A DNA stretch of 64,000 nucleotides from Yaniella halotolerans DSM 15476 (GTDB lineage: Bacteria > Actinomycetota > Actinomycetes > Actinomycetales > Micrococcaceae). Made by a program: the position numbers and the translations under genes. Positions 8,806-16,839 of this stretch are shown piece by piece (positions within the stretch are counted from its first letter, which is position 1; each line of letters begins with the position of its first letter). The stretch spans positions 411,386-475,385 of the forward strand of contig NZ_ATVQ01000002.1 of NCBI RefSeq assembly GCF_000420805.1. Direction: 5' to 3'. Under the pieces are notes generated by a model. The model was not told the origin of the DNA. It saw nothing but the letters and a program-made list of their open reading frames with translations, and searched no databases.

Positions 8806-9525
8806 TCACTGGTGGGATTCGCCGGGGCGGACCAAGCCAGTTTCATAAGCGGTAACGACGATCTGGACCCGGTCTCGTAAATCCAGTTTGTTCAGGATTC
8901 GAGAAACATGCGTCTTCACTGTCTGCTCAGCGAGAAAGAGCATCGCAGCAATTTCTGTGTTGGAGTGTCCACGAGCCACCAGGCGCGCAACTTCAAGTTC
9001 ACGCTCGGTGAGCAGTTTTTCAACGGTGCTGTCTGTTCGGGGCACAACCGGACGCGAGGCGTAGTCAGAGATGAGTGTTCTGGTGATTTGCGGTGACAGC
9101 AACGCATCTCCGGCTGCTACAACCCGCACCGCGTACACGAGTTCTTCGGGAGCTGCGTCCTTCAATAAGAACCCACTGGCCCCGGCTCGAAGTGCTGAGA
9201 AGACATATTCATCGGCGTCGAAGGTCGTCAGCATAAGAATTTTCGGCACCTCGCCGGCCTCAGCCAATACATGTCGGGTGGCATCAAGCCCATTGACCTT
9301 CGGCATCCGGATATCCATAAGCACGACATCGGGTTTGGTGCGTTTAACGACGTCTACAATCCCCTCACCGTCATCGGCCGTACCAACGACGTCAATGCCG
9401 GGTTGTGCATCCAACAGGGCTGCGAAACCCGCACGGATCATTGCTTGGTCATCGACGATGAGTACTCGCACATCGGATCCCGAATCAGATGCGTCAGATT
9501 CGGCAACAGGTGAAGATTCAGACAC
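8806..9525 (-). CDS. NarL/FixJ-type response regulator (DesR-like)
   Basis: A 239-aa DNA-binding response regulator. The receiver domain (about 19-135) has the acidic pair VDDQ (D25, D26), the phosphoacceptor Asp71 in VVLMDIRMP, and the conserved Lys in GFLLKDA. The LuxR-type helix-turn-helix is at the C-terminus (LTERELEVARLVARGHSNTEIAAML, in two parts, then VKTHVSRILNKL). An unusual Ser/Asp-rich N-terminal leader of 18 residues precedes the receiver. Start is GTG without a clear ribosome-binding site. It is divergent from a HisKA_3 kinase, its likely partner, with an 18-bp palindrome between them. The nearby desaturase suggests a DesR-like role, which is an inference. Confidence 0.92.
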   Translation of the reverse strand: MSESSPVAESDASDSGSDVRVLIVDDQAMIRAGFAALLDAQPGIDVVGTADDGEGIVDVVKRTKPDVVLMDIRMPKVNGLDATRHVLAEAGEVPKILMLTTFDADEYVFSALRAGASGFLLKDAAPEELVYAVRVVAAGDALLSPQITRTLISDYASRPVVPRTDSTVEKLLTERELEVARLVARGHSNTEIAAMLFLAEQTVKTHVSRILNKLDLRDRVQIVVTAYETGLVRPGESHQ

Positions 9526-9543
9526 GTCTTAAACCTACAGCAC

Positions 9544-9561
9544 CACAACATGCATGTTGTG
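9544..9561. promoter_or_regulatory. 18-bp perfect palindrome, candidate operator
   Basis: CACAACATGCATGTTGTG is a perfect inverted repeat in the 85-bp divergent gap between the response-regulator and kinase genes. NarL-type regulators bind such dyads, so autoregulation is the simplest reading. A candidate -35 for the kinase gene (TTGTGT) overlaps its right end. Confidence 0.6.
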
Positions 9562-9610
9562 TGACCTTCACTCTGCAGTGTGATGTCTTGAGCACAGTAT
9601 TGGCCTTAGA

Positions 9611-11515
9611 GTGACCAACATGAACACAGCCGCCAAACAGTCCGACTCGGATCAGTCCACAGCTAGCTATCGATTCGGCAAGAACGTGGCGTACGTGCTC
9701 GCGGGATTTCCGATTGCGATCATGAGTTTTCCGGTCTTGGTAATTATGACCACGGTTTCTCTTGCAACACTGGTGGTCTGGCTGGGCGCGCTACTGCTGC
9801 CGCTCACCCTGCTATTTGGCTCATACCTTGCGGCACTTTCAAAACACCGCTTAGGACTCCTGGGGGTCAGCGTTGAACCCGTCACCTATCGTGGCTATGC
9901 CTCCGGAGTGTTCGGCAAACTTCGAACCATCTCGGATCCCCGGCGCTGGCTCGATCTAGCATTTGAAGGCATACTTGCCTTTCCGCTTCGATTGACGACT
10001 TTTGTCGTCATGTTCAATTGGGCCGTGATTGGACTGGGTGGAGTCACCTATTTCTTCTGGTCCATATATGTGCCCGGTGAACGCTGGGTCCTATTGCTCT
10101 TACACAACCTCCAGCCAACACTTCTTCCCGACAGCTCATGGGTCCGGTACCTGCTCGATGCGGGAACGTTCTTTGTAGTAGGCTTCGTATTTCTGGCGAC
10201 GTTACCACCGGTGGTGGCTGCGTTAGCCAAGCTGGATGCAACACTCACAGTTGCACTGTTGGGAACCGGCACTCACGACAACGCATCCGATACAACAGAT
10301 CTGTCCCCCGAACGGTCTTTCAGCATCACCGCCTGGTCTCGTGCCGGAGCCGGAGTAGCTGCGATTACCCTGTTGGCAGTCGGTTGGCCGGTATTGACCG
10401 TGTTGTATTCTGTGGGCGTTCTCGAGGCAATGTTCTGGGTGACAGTGCATTGCGCGATGATTTTATGCTGCCTCCGATGGGCCTGGGCTGGGATGGGCAT
10501 ATCTCTGCTTGCATCGGGATTCCTGATGGTTCTGACCGCTGACGCAGGTGTCTCGGTTTGGCCCTGGCCGGTGACAGTGCTGCTGACCCAATGTGCGGTA
10601 TTCATCGTCGTGGGCTTCGTAAAGCCCTGGTTTTATGCACTATCAGGTTGGTCGGCATCGGTGCTGATGACGCTCGGAGTGTTGTTTGCACATGCTGCAG
10701 ACTTGCCGGCTGGGGCGTTAGGCAACAGCATCGTTTTCGTTTCGGTAAGTGCAGGTACGGTCGCGTCAGCAACCCTGGGCCGAATGTGGATACGCAATGC
10801 CGGTCGGTTGCAGGCCGCAGAACGAACCAGCGCACTGCAGGATCGCCGAAGCAAAGAACTCGCCGAGCGCAACAGGATTGCTCGTGAGCTGCATGACGTC
10901 GTCGCCCACAGCATGTCAGTCATCAGTGTTCAAGCGGCCACTGCACGGTATCGTAACCCGGATATTGGGGACACTGCGCAGCGAGAGTTCGAAGAAATTG
11001 CTAGCTCGTCACGACAGGCTCTGGGGGAAATGCGAATGCTGCTCAGTATCTTGCGCAATGATGACGAAGCACCAACCACACCAACTCCTGGGTTCCAAGA
11101 CGTTGACGCACTCATAGAGGCCACTCGCGCATCTGGGACTGTCATCCACTATCAGGGTCTAGATGAAACCCGCGACGGCATGCTGGGTGACGTCGCCCCT
11201 GCCACTTCCCTAGCTGCGTATCGTACTGTTCAAGAGGCTTTGAGTAACGCGTTGCGCCATGCTCCCGGGACCGAGGTCAAAGTCGAACTCAGCATCGATG
11301 ACTCCGATGATGGCATCCACCAGTTACACATAGCTGTGATCAATGGGCCTCCGGAGCATCCCAGCGTTTCAGTGCCAGGTTCTGGTCTTGGACTCACAGG
11401 CATTCACGAACGCACCGCTGCCGTTGGCGGAACATCTGAAACCCGTCCCACATCCGCCGGTGGTTTCGCCGTCTATGCAAGCTTGCCGCTACACAGCCAC
11501 CCCCTACCCCGGTAG
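9611..11515 (+). CDS. Membrane histidine kinase, HisKA_3 type (DesK-like)
   Basis: A 634-aa sensor kinase. The N-terminal half has many hydrophobic segments (about 30-80, 115-150, 180-205, 240-380), and its start resembles the actinobacterial Sensor domain (YRFGKNVAYVLAGFPIAIMS). A short linker leads to the dimerisation/phosphoacceptor helix with His428 in RIARELHDVVAHSMSV, then a HATPase domain ending in the G box GSGLGLTGIHERTAAVGG. There is no large extracytoplasmic domain, so sensing is probably within or at the membrane, as for the Bacillus lipid-fluidity sensor DesK. Start GTG 9611; ATG at 9620 is an alternative. Divergent from its presumed regulator; the desaturase gene follows 61 nt later. 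Confidence 0.9.
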   Translation: MTNMNTAAKQSDSDQSTASYRFGKNVAYVLAGFPIAIMSFPVLVIMTTVSLATLVVWLGALLLPLTLLFGSYLAALSKHRLGLLGVSVEPVTYRGYASGVFGKLRTISDPRRWLDLAFEGILAFPLRLTTFVVMFNWAVIGLGGVTYFFWSIYVPGERWVLLLLHNLQPTLLPDSSWVRYLLDAGTFFVVGFVFLATLPPVVAALAKLDATLTVALLGTGTHDNASDTTDLSPERSFSITAWSRAGAGVAAITLLAVGWPVLTVLYSVGVLEAMFWVTVHCAMILCCLRWAWAGMGISLLASGFLMVLTADAGVSVWPWPVTVLLTQCAVFIVVGFVKPWFYALSGWSASVLMTLGVLFAHAADLPAGALGNSIVFVSVSAGTVASATLGRMWIRNAGRLQAAERTSALQDRRSKELAERNRIARELHDVVAHSMSVISVQAATARYRNPDIGDTAQREFEEIASSSRQALGEMRMLLSILRNDDEAPTTPTPGFQDVDALIEATRASGTVIHYQGLDETRDGMLGDVAPATSLAAYRTVQEALSNALRHAPGTEVKVELSIDDSDDGIHQLHIAVINGPPEHPSVSVPGSGLGLTGIHERTAAVGGTSETRPTSAGGFAVYASLPLHSHPLPR

Positions 11516-11521
11516 GGGGTG
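11498..11521. promoter_or_regulatory. Perfect 11-bp inverted repeat upstream of desaturase
   Basis: Arms CACCCCCTACC and GGTAGGGGGTG separated by CC, overlapping the kinase stop codon and ending 55 bp before the desaturase ATG. It could be an operator for the desaturase or a hairpin ending the kinase message. No T run follows, which favours an operator or a coupling structure. Confidence 0.5.
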
Positions 11522-11576
11522 TGATTGGCTCTGGTGGGTGATGTAATAGTGTCGGGTTTTGCATACCGTGAAGACT

Positions 11577-12692
11577 ATGCCATCTCCCCAAGAAACTTCA
11601 CAGCTCGAGTCTGCGCCGGCTACGACGGGCCGAAGAACAGTAAAACAACCCGGTGAGAACCCACAGGTCAGTGACTTTTTTGAACTTTCTCGAAAAGTCA
11701 AAGATGCCGGTCTCATGGAACGGCGGGTTGGCCGCTACATCGCCCGAATGATTTTCTTGGGACTGGCACTGGCCGGCGCATTTACGCTGCTATTCACCCT
11801 GGGTGACACATACTGGCAGCTCGCTGTGGCAGCGCTTTTTGGCGTGCTCTTTACCCAGGCAGGTTTTCTAACCCACGATGCAGCACACCAACAAATTTTC
11901 TCCTCGGGCAAGCGCAATGCGTGGTTCTCACGTATCACCGGCAACCTGATCGTGGGGTTGAGCTACGGCTGGTGGACCCGCAAGCACGGAAGACATCACG
12001 CCAACCCGAATACCGTTGGCAAAGACGGCGATATCTCAACCGGTGCGCTGGTATTCATTCCTGAAGAGGCTGATCGCACCGGATTCATGGGGTGGATCAC
12101 GCGTCGTCAGGGGTGGCTGTTCTTCCCGCTGTTATGTCTCTTTGCCTTTGCGCTGCACTATAACTCTGTAAAATCGGTGCTGCAGAACCGTAAGCTAAAA
12201 CATCGCCGCATCGAATTGGCGCTGCTGGTATGGCGCTTCATCAGCTTCCCGTTGCTCGTACTGGTTGTGTTGGGCCCGGGGTTGGGTTCAGCGTTCATGG
12301 GCGTACAACTCCTGGTGTTTGGCGCGTACATGGGTGGCAGTTTCGCGCCCAACCACAAAGGCATGCCACTGATTCCACATGATTCAAAAATAGATTTCTT
12401 ATCCCGTCAGGTACTCACTTCACGCAATATCCGCGGCGGCAAGATTGTCGACTGGGCCATGGGTGGACTGAACTACCAAATTGAGCACCATCTCTTTCCG
12501 CGGATGCCCAGTGCACATCTGCCCCTGGTCCAGCCTTTGGTTCGTCAGCACTGTGCTGAGCGCGGTATCCCTTACACCGAAGCCGGTCTCATCGAGTCTT
12601 ATGCGATCGTCGTGAAATATCTGAACCGGGTGGGTCTAGGCTACGCGGATCCCATGGAATGTCCGCTGGTTTCCCAATACCGTCCCCGTTAA
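11577..12692 (+). CDS. Membrane fatty acid desaturase
   Basis: Di-iron acyl-lipid desaturase that introduces a double bond into membrane fatty acyl chains. The 371-aa product has two hydrophobic blocks (about residues 55-95 and 170-260) and all three histidine boxes: HDAAHQQ, HGRHH and QIEHHLFP. The start is taken as ATG 11577 (MPSPQETS); TTG 11559 and GTG 11568 are in frame upstream, and no clear ribosome-binding site decides. It lies directly behind a DesK-like kinase, suggesting temperature- or fluidity-dependent control. Its stop overlaps the stop of the convergent M23 gene by 4 nt. Confidence 0.93.
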   Translation: MPSPQETSQLESAPATTGRRTVKQPGENPQVSDFFELSRKVKDAGLMERRVGRYIARMIFLGLALAGAFTLLFTLGDTYWQLAVAALFGVLFTQAGFLTHDAAHQQIFSSGKRNAWFSRITGNLIVGLSYGWWTRKHGRHHANPNTVGKDGDISTGALVFIPEEADRTGFMGWITRRQGWLFFPLLCLFAFALHYNSVKSVLQNRKLKHRRIELALLVWRFISFPLLVLVVLGPGLGSAFMGVQLLVFGAYMGGSFAPNHKGMPLIPHDSKIDFLSRQVLTSRNIRGGKIVDWAMGGLNYQIEHHLFPRMPSAHLPLVQPLVRQHCAERGIPYTEAGLIESYAIVVKYLNRVGLGYADPMECPLVSQYRPR

Positions 12693-13555
12693 AGTTGCGT
12701 GCTCGAATCTGGCTGAACTGGGGAATTGGCGGTCATGTGCTGCCCGTTTTCCGGTACAGCATCAACCCCCGCCACCTGGTCATCAAGCGTGATATTGGCA
12801 AATGTCATCGGCACCCCTATGCCACGAAATAATGATGCTCGATCCATGAGGTGGCAGTGCACATGCGGTTCACTGCTGTTGTCGGAGTTACCGCAGCGGC
12901 CGATGAGCTGACCGGCACGAACGGTCTGCCCCGGCTGCAGAGTAGTTGAATTTTGTTGCAGGTGCGCAATCACCGCGTAGACACCGTCGTGGCTACGAAT
13001 CACCACGTGATTGCCAAGAATAAAGCCGGGCCCGCCCAATTCCCGAAAAGCTCCTTCGAGCATCATATAGATGACGGCAAGCATCCTGGATCGAGACCGG
13101 TGGTCACGATGCCATGATGACGCACGAACAACGGTTCCGCTGACCATGGAGTAGACGGGCTGCCCAAAGGCAGGATAGTGCCGGGGTGGCCGCATGGCTG
13201 GTCCAGTACCGAATATAGGGCGCGCCTCTCCGGGAGGTTCATACACCAGATCGATTGCATATGTTTGGCCGTACGCCCGTATCCCGTGACTCGGAACTTT
13301 CGTGGCGGGACTATTCAGCGCCAACCAACGTCCCTGCACCGGTGCGCAAATCACCACGGAGTCTTGTGTCCTCAGGAATCGTGGACCGAGCAGTGACAGG
13401 ACGACACCCAGCACCATTCCGACCAATGCCCAACGCGCGATCCACACCATCGCTCCGGCAACGGTCTGCGGTAGCCACGAGTCAAAGAGCGCGAACGTGA
13501 CGAGCACTACGACCGTGGTCGCAAGGAGTATCCCGCGAACACGATACAGCAGCAA
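12689..13555 (-). CDS. M23-family membrane-anchored metallopeptidase
   Basis: LytM/M23-type zinc peptidase, a probable peptidoglycan-cleaving or scaffold protein facing the cell wall. Two N-terminal hydrophobic segments (about 8-28 and 35-58) anchor it. The C-terminal half carries the M23 metal ligands: HGIRAYGQTYAIDLV (first His and Asp) and EPHVHCHL (HxH), plus the GNHVVIRSHDGVYAVIAHLQ core that also supplies a His. Start is uncertain: TTG 13555 is used and has no good ribosome-binding site. It lies 42 nt behind lipA on the same strand. The stop overlaps the desaturase stop through a shared TTAA. Confidence 0.85.
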   Translation of the reverse strand: MLLYRVRGILLATTVVVLVTFALFDSWLPQTVAGAMVWIARWALVGMVLGVVLSLLGPRFLRTQDSVVICAPVQGRWLALNSPATKVPSHGIRAYGQTYAIDLVYEPPGEARPIFGTGPAMRPPRHYPAFGQPVYSMVSGTVVRASSWHRDHRSRSRMLAVIYMMLEGAFRELGGPGFILGNHVVIRSHDGVYAVIAHLQQNSTTLQPGQTVRAGQLIGRCGNSDNSSEPHVHCHLMDRASLFRGIGVPMTFANITLDDQVAGVDAVPENGQHMTANSPVQPDSSTQL

Positions 13556-13597
13556 GAATGCTTGTTACACGACGCAGCCGGACCCTCGATGCGACCG

Positions 13598-14662
13598 TTA
13601 ATTGATAGCTCCGGCGGGAACCGCAGCGACGTCGTCGTTGGTATCTTCAAACCGGGCAGCCACCGATTCGGCTTCCTGGCGGGCCGGGGTATCAGCATTT
13701 TCTACCAGATGATCAAACTGTGCAGGAATCTGGCGCTCCAAATAGCGCATGGCCTCAACGTAGAGTTTGCCCGAACGGTAGGACGAACGCACCAGAGGAC
13801 CGGACATTACGGCAGCTGCCCCGTGTTCATAGGCGAAGTCGCGCAACCGCAGGAACTCTGCAGGTTTGACCCAGCGGTCTACGGGGTGATGCAGCGGTGA
13901 TGGACGCAGGTACTGGGTAATGGTGATGATGTGGGTACCGGCGTTGATGAGGTCGATAATGGTGTCCTCAATTTCTTCGGTGGTCTCCCCCATCCCAAGG
14001 ATCAAGTTGGATTTGGTGACCAGTCCTGCGTCGCGCGCCGATGTGATGGCTGCCAGCGATTTTTCGTAGCGGAAGGCCGGGCGAATGATTTTCATCAACC
14101 GTGGCACTGTTTCGATGTTGTGTGCGAAGACTTCAGGTTTTGCATCGAAGATCTTCTGGAGCGCTGATTCGCCACCGCGGAAGTCATCGACCAAGAGTTC
14201 GACGCCTGTCTGCGGTGTGCGCTCGTGGATCGCACGGGCGGTTTCGGCATAAAGCCAGGATGCGCCATCTTCCAAATCGTCGCGAGCTACACCGGTCACC
14301 GTAACGTAGCGCAGGCCCAGTTCGTCTACAGATTCAGCAACGCGGTACGGCTCTTCGGTGTCATATTCTTCTGGCTTACCAGTGGCGATATCGCAGAAGC
14401 CGCAGCGACGAGTACATACCGCGCCGCCGATAAGGAACGAGGCCTCCCGGTCTTCCCAGCACTCATAAATATTTGGACAATTAGCCTCAGCACACACGGT
14501 GTTCAGGGAGGTATTGGCTACCTGGCTACGCAAGTTCTGGTACTCGGGACCGACCGTCGCTCGGGTTTTGAGCCATTCCGGGCGGGGTTCCCGAGGCACT
14601 TCAGCATTGCGTGCCTCAATCCGAAGCAGCTTTCGACCTTCAGCCTGCGGGATGGTAGACAT
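13598..14662 (-). CDS. lipA: Lipoyl synthase
   Basis: Radical-SAM enzyme that inserts two sulfurs into octanoyl groups on lipoyl domains of 2-oxoacid dehydrogenases and the glycine cleavage system. The 354-aa product has the auxiliary-cluster motif C-x4-C-x5-C ([12 protein letters not shown]) and the radical-SAM motif CTRRCGFC. The C-terminus keeps the conserved SSYRSG that supplies the auxiliary cluster serine. The start is ATG 14662 with AAGGAG eight bases upstream; longer readings run into lipB. It overlaps lipB by 23 nt, so the two are translationally coupled. Confidence 0.97.
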   Translation of the reverse strand: MSTIPQAEGRKLLRIEARNAEVPREPRPEWLKTRATVGPEYQNLRSQVANTSLNTVCAEANCPNIYECWEDREASFLIGGAVCTRRCGFCDIATGKPEEYDTEEPYRVAESVDELGLRYVTVTGVARDDLEDGASWLYAETARAIHERTPQTGVELLVDDFRGGESALQKIFDAKPEVFAHNIETVPRLMKIIRPAFRYEKSLAAITSARDAGLVTKSNLILGMGETTEEIEDTIIDLINAGTHIITITQYLRPSPLHHPVDRWVKPAEFLRLRDFAYEHGAAAVMSGPLVRSSYRSGKLYVEAMRYLERQIPAQFDHLVENADTPARQEAESVAARFEDTNDDVAAVPAGAIN

Positions 14663-15317
14663 TAACCTCTCCTTTAATTGATTCTGGGGCAAGTAGCGGT
14701 ACCAGACGATGTTCCAGCGCGTCCGTGAGTACCTCGGCAACATCCTGCAGTGACGTCTTGACGCCTTCTTCCGCCATGGAGGTTACGGTTGCATCGGTAA
14801 TGCCACACGGGATAACCCCGGCGAATGCTGACGCTGGATCTGTATTGATATTCAAGGAAATGCCGTGCAACGTGGCATCCTGAGAAATTTTGAGGCCGAT
14901 CGCCGAGATTTTACGGTTTTCAATCCACACGCCGGCGCGCCCTTCGATGCGATCCACGGCGAGACCAAAGTGCTGTTGCAGCGTATCGATGACAGCACCT
15001 TCGACGGCGCGAATGTATTTGATGACATCAACCGGAGCGGCGAGTTTCACCAACGGATAGCAGACCAGCTGACCGGGGCCGTGCCAGGTAACTGATCCGG
15101 CGCGATCCGTCTCGATGATCGGGATGGAATCGTCGATGATGTCGTGTGGCTGTGTGTGCCGACCGGCCGTATAGCTTGCTTCTGCCTCAAAAATGAGAAA
15201 CGAATTCGGGTGCTCACCGTTGGCAATTCTGGCGTGCAGTTCGCGCTGCAACGTGTCCATCGCCCCGTAGGTTTTCAGACCGGTATCAAGTAAATTTATG
15301 ACATGCACGATGTCCAC
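14640..15317 (-). CDS. lipB: Octanoyl-[acyl carrier protein]:protein octanoyltransferase
   Basis: Transfers octanoate from acyl carrier protein to lipoyl domains, the step before LipA. The 225-aa product has the substrate-binding [16 protein letters not shown] region, catalytic Lys in ISAIGLKIS and catalytic Cys in GVIPCGI. Start GTG; no strong ribosome-binding site. It is the first gene of the lipB-lipA pair. Confidence 0.96.
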   Translation of the reverse strand: MDIVHVINLLDTGLKTYGAMDTLQRELHARIANGEHPNSFLIFEAEASYTAGRHTQPHDIIDDSIPIIETDRAGSVTWHGPGQLVCYPLVKLAAPVDVIKYIRAVEGAVIDTLQQHFGLAVDRIEGRAGVWIENRKISAIGLKISQDATLHGISLNINTDPASAFAGVIPCGITDATVTSMAEEGVKTSLQDVAEVLTDALEHRLVPLLAPESIKGEVNVYHPAG

Positions 15318-15362
15318 TAAACCACATTTCGGCAGGATCGTGAACGATTGAAGTTTCGTTTC

Positions 15363-16229
15363 CTACTGCTGACACGTTGTACACCAGTACAGTTTCCGGG
15401 CTTCCAACTCCTCCACAATGATCCCGTCATCACCGCAGACCAGACAGGGTTTGCCTTGACGTTGATACACGTAGTTGGCGTGTTCGGGCCAGGCATCATG
15501 CAGCTCTACACCGGGACGATGTTTCGCGTCGGTGGTGATAATGCGACCGGTTTCGACACCGATCTCCAACAGGCGAACCTGATCCTGCCAAACGGCCTCG
15601 TGGGTCTCGTGGGTCAGGGTGTTGGTTGGTGTATGCGGGTTCAGGTTCAGCCGGAACAGCCCTTCGGCCCGAAAAATATTGCCGATGCCACCAATGACCT
15701 TCTGGTCCATCAGCACGGCCCCAATGCGGCGCCTGGTTTTGGCGGCGACATCGTAAAATCGTTGCGGATCTGCATCGTGACGCAACGGGTCCGGACCGAT
15801 GGCATCGATCACGTCTTGGGCTTCTGCGATCGTGAGCGTCCGGCAAATTGCCGGGCCCACCAAGTCTGCCCAGGAATGCTCCCCGATTATCCGCACCCTT
15901 GTGGTGGGGCGCGGTTCGGTTAGCTCTACGGCGCCGCCCGTATGGTCTTCCTGCTCCCCGATCTTGCGCGGCGCCCCGATCGACGAATGCTGCTGGCCTC
16001 CGAAGGTCCAGGCACCATACATGCCCAGATGCACGTTGAGCACGAGCTCGTTATCAAAATACAAAAACCAGTGCTTTCCATAGGCTTCAGAAGCAACGGC
16101 GCGGCGACCGTTGAGCAATTCGGCACCCTCAACGAAACGGCCCTGTGGCGAGGCCAACCGCAGTTGCTGGGTGACAAAGACGTCGTCGAAATGCCGGGCG
16201 ATACGGTGAATGGAGTGACCTTCAGGCAT
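15363..16229 (-). CDS. nei: Fpg/Nei-family DNA glycosylase (Nei2-like)
   Basis: Base-excision-repair DNA glycosylase/AP lyase that removes oxidised bases. The 288-aa product starts MPEGHSIHR, giving the catalytic Pro-Glu after Met removal and the actinobacterial Nei signature. The helix-two-turns-helix region holds GGIGNIFRAEGLFR, and the C-terminal zinc finger has C-x2-C (CLVC) and C-x2-C (CTTC). ATG start. The start overlaps the rpiB stop by one base (TAATG), so translation is coupled. The nei-rpiB order matches the mycobacterial Rv2464c-Rv2465c pair. Confidence 0.93.
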   Translation of the reverse strand: MPEGHSIHRIARHFDDVFVTQQLRLASPQGRFVEGAELLNGRRAVASEAYGKHWFLYFDNELVLNVHLGMYGAWTFGGQQHSSIGAPRKIGEQEDHTGGAVELTEPRPTTRVRIIGEHSWADLVGPAICRTLTIAEAQDVIDAIGPDPLRHDADPQRFYDVAAKTRRRIGAVLMDQKVIGGIGNIFRAEGLFRLNLNPHTPTNTLTHETHEAVWQDQVRLLEIGVETGRIITTDAKHRPGVELHDAWPEHANYVYQRQGKPCLVCGDDGIIVEELEARKLYWCTTCQQ

Positions 16230-16735
16230 TAAGGTTTGGCAATCCCCTCGGTGCCCAAGTCGAATCCGGCGATGGCTCCGCTGGTTTCAAACTCACCGAT
16301 CTGCCCGATGCGGCGGGCGTGACGATCTTCCCCGGACCACTGGGCCGTCAGGAAGGTTTTGATGATCTCGAGTGCTTCGGCTGGCTCGTGCTGGCGTCCG
16401 CCCACGGCTACCACCTGAGCATTGTTATGTTCACGTGCCAGTTGTGCCGTGGAGATGTTCCAGGCCAGTGCCGCACGAATACCCGCTACCTTATTGGCAG
16501 CCATTTGTTCTCCGTTACCCGATCCGCCGAGCACTATTCCCAGCGAATCTTTGCCGGCTGAGCGTTCTGCGGCGACTGCTTTGGCCGCGTTGATGCAGAA
16601 TGACGGATAGTCGTCCAGCGCATCGTATTGTTGTGGGCCGTGGTCGATCATGTCGTAACCGGCGGCAGTCAGGTTCTCAATCAAGTACTGGGCCAGTTCC
16701 AGACCGGCATGGTCGGTAGCAATGTGAACGCGCAC
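16229..16735 (-). CDS. rpiB: Ribose-5-phosphate isomerase B
   Basis: RpiB/LacAB-family isomerase interconverting ribose 5-phosphate and ribulose 5-phosphate in the pentose phosphate pathway. The 168-aa product has the HIATDHAGLELAQ start and the IVLGGSGNGEQMAANKV loop. As in actinobacterial RpiB, the catalytic position in that loop is Ser rather than Cys. GTG start with GAGGAG upstream. Divergent from pepN across 104 nt. Confidence 0.95.
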   Translation of the reverse strand: MRVHIATDHAGLELAQYLIENLTAAGYDMIDHGPQQYDALDDYPSFCINAAKAVAAERSAGKDSLGIVLGGSGNGEQMAANKVAGIRAALAWNISTAQLAREHNNAQVVAVGGRQHEPAEALEIIKTFLTAQWSGEDRHARRIGQIGEFETSGAIAGFDLGTEGIAKP

Positions 16736-16839
16736 GTGGGCTCCTCAAATTGGAAAATCGTGACTCCAGCATAGTCCGGCTTTAACACTTGTGTGGATTG
16801 GTGAAACAATGGTGACACTGATTCGAAAGGAACGTCAGC

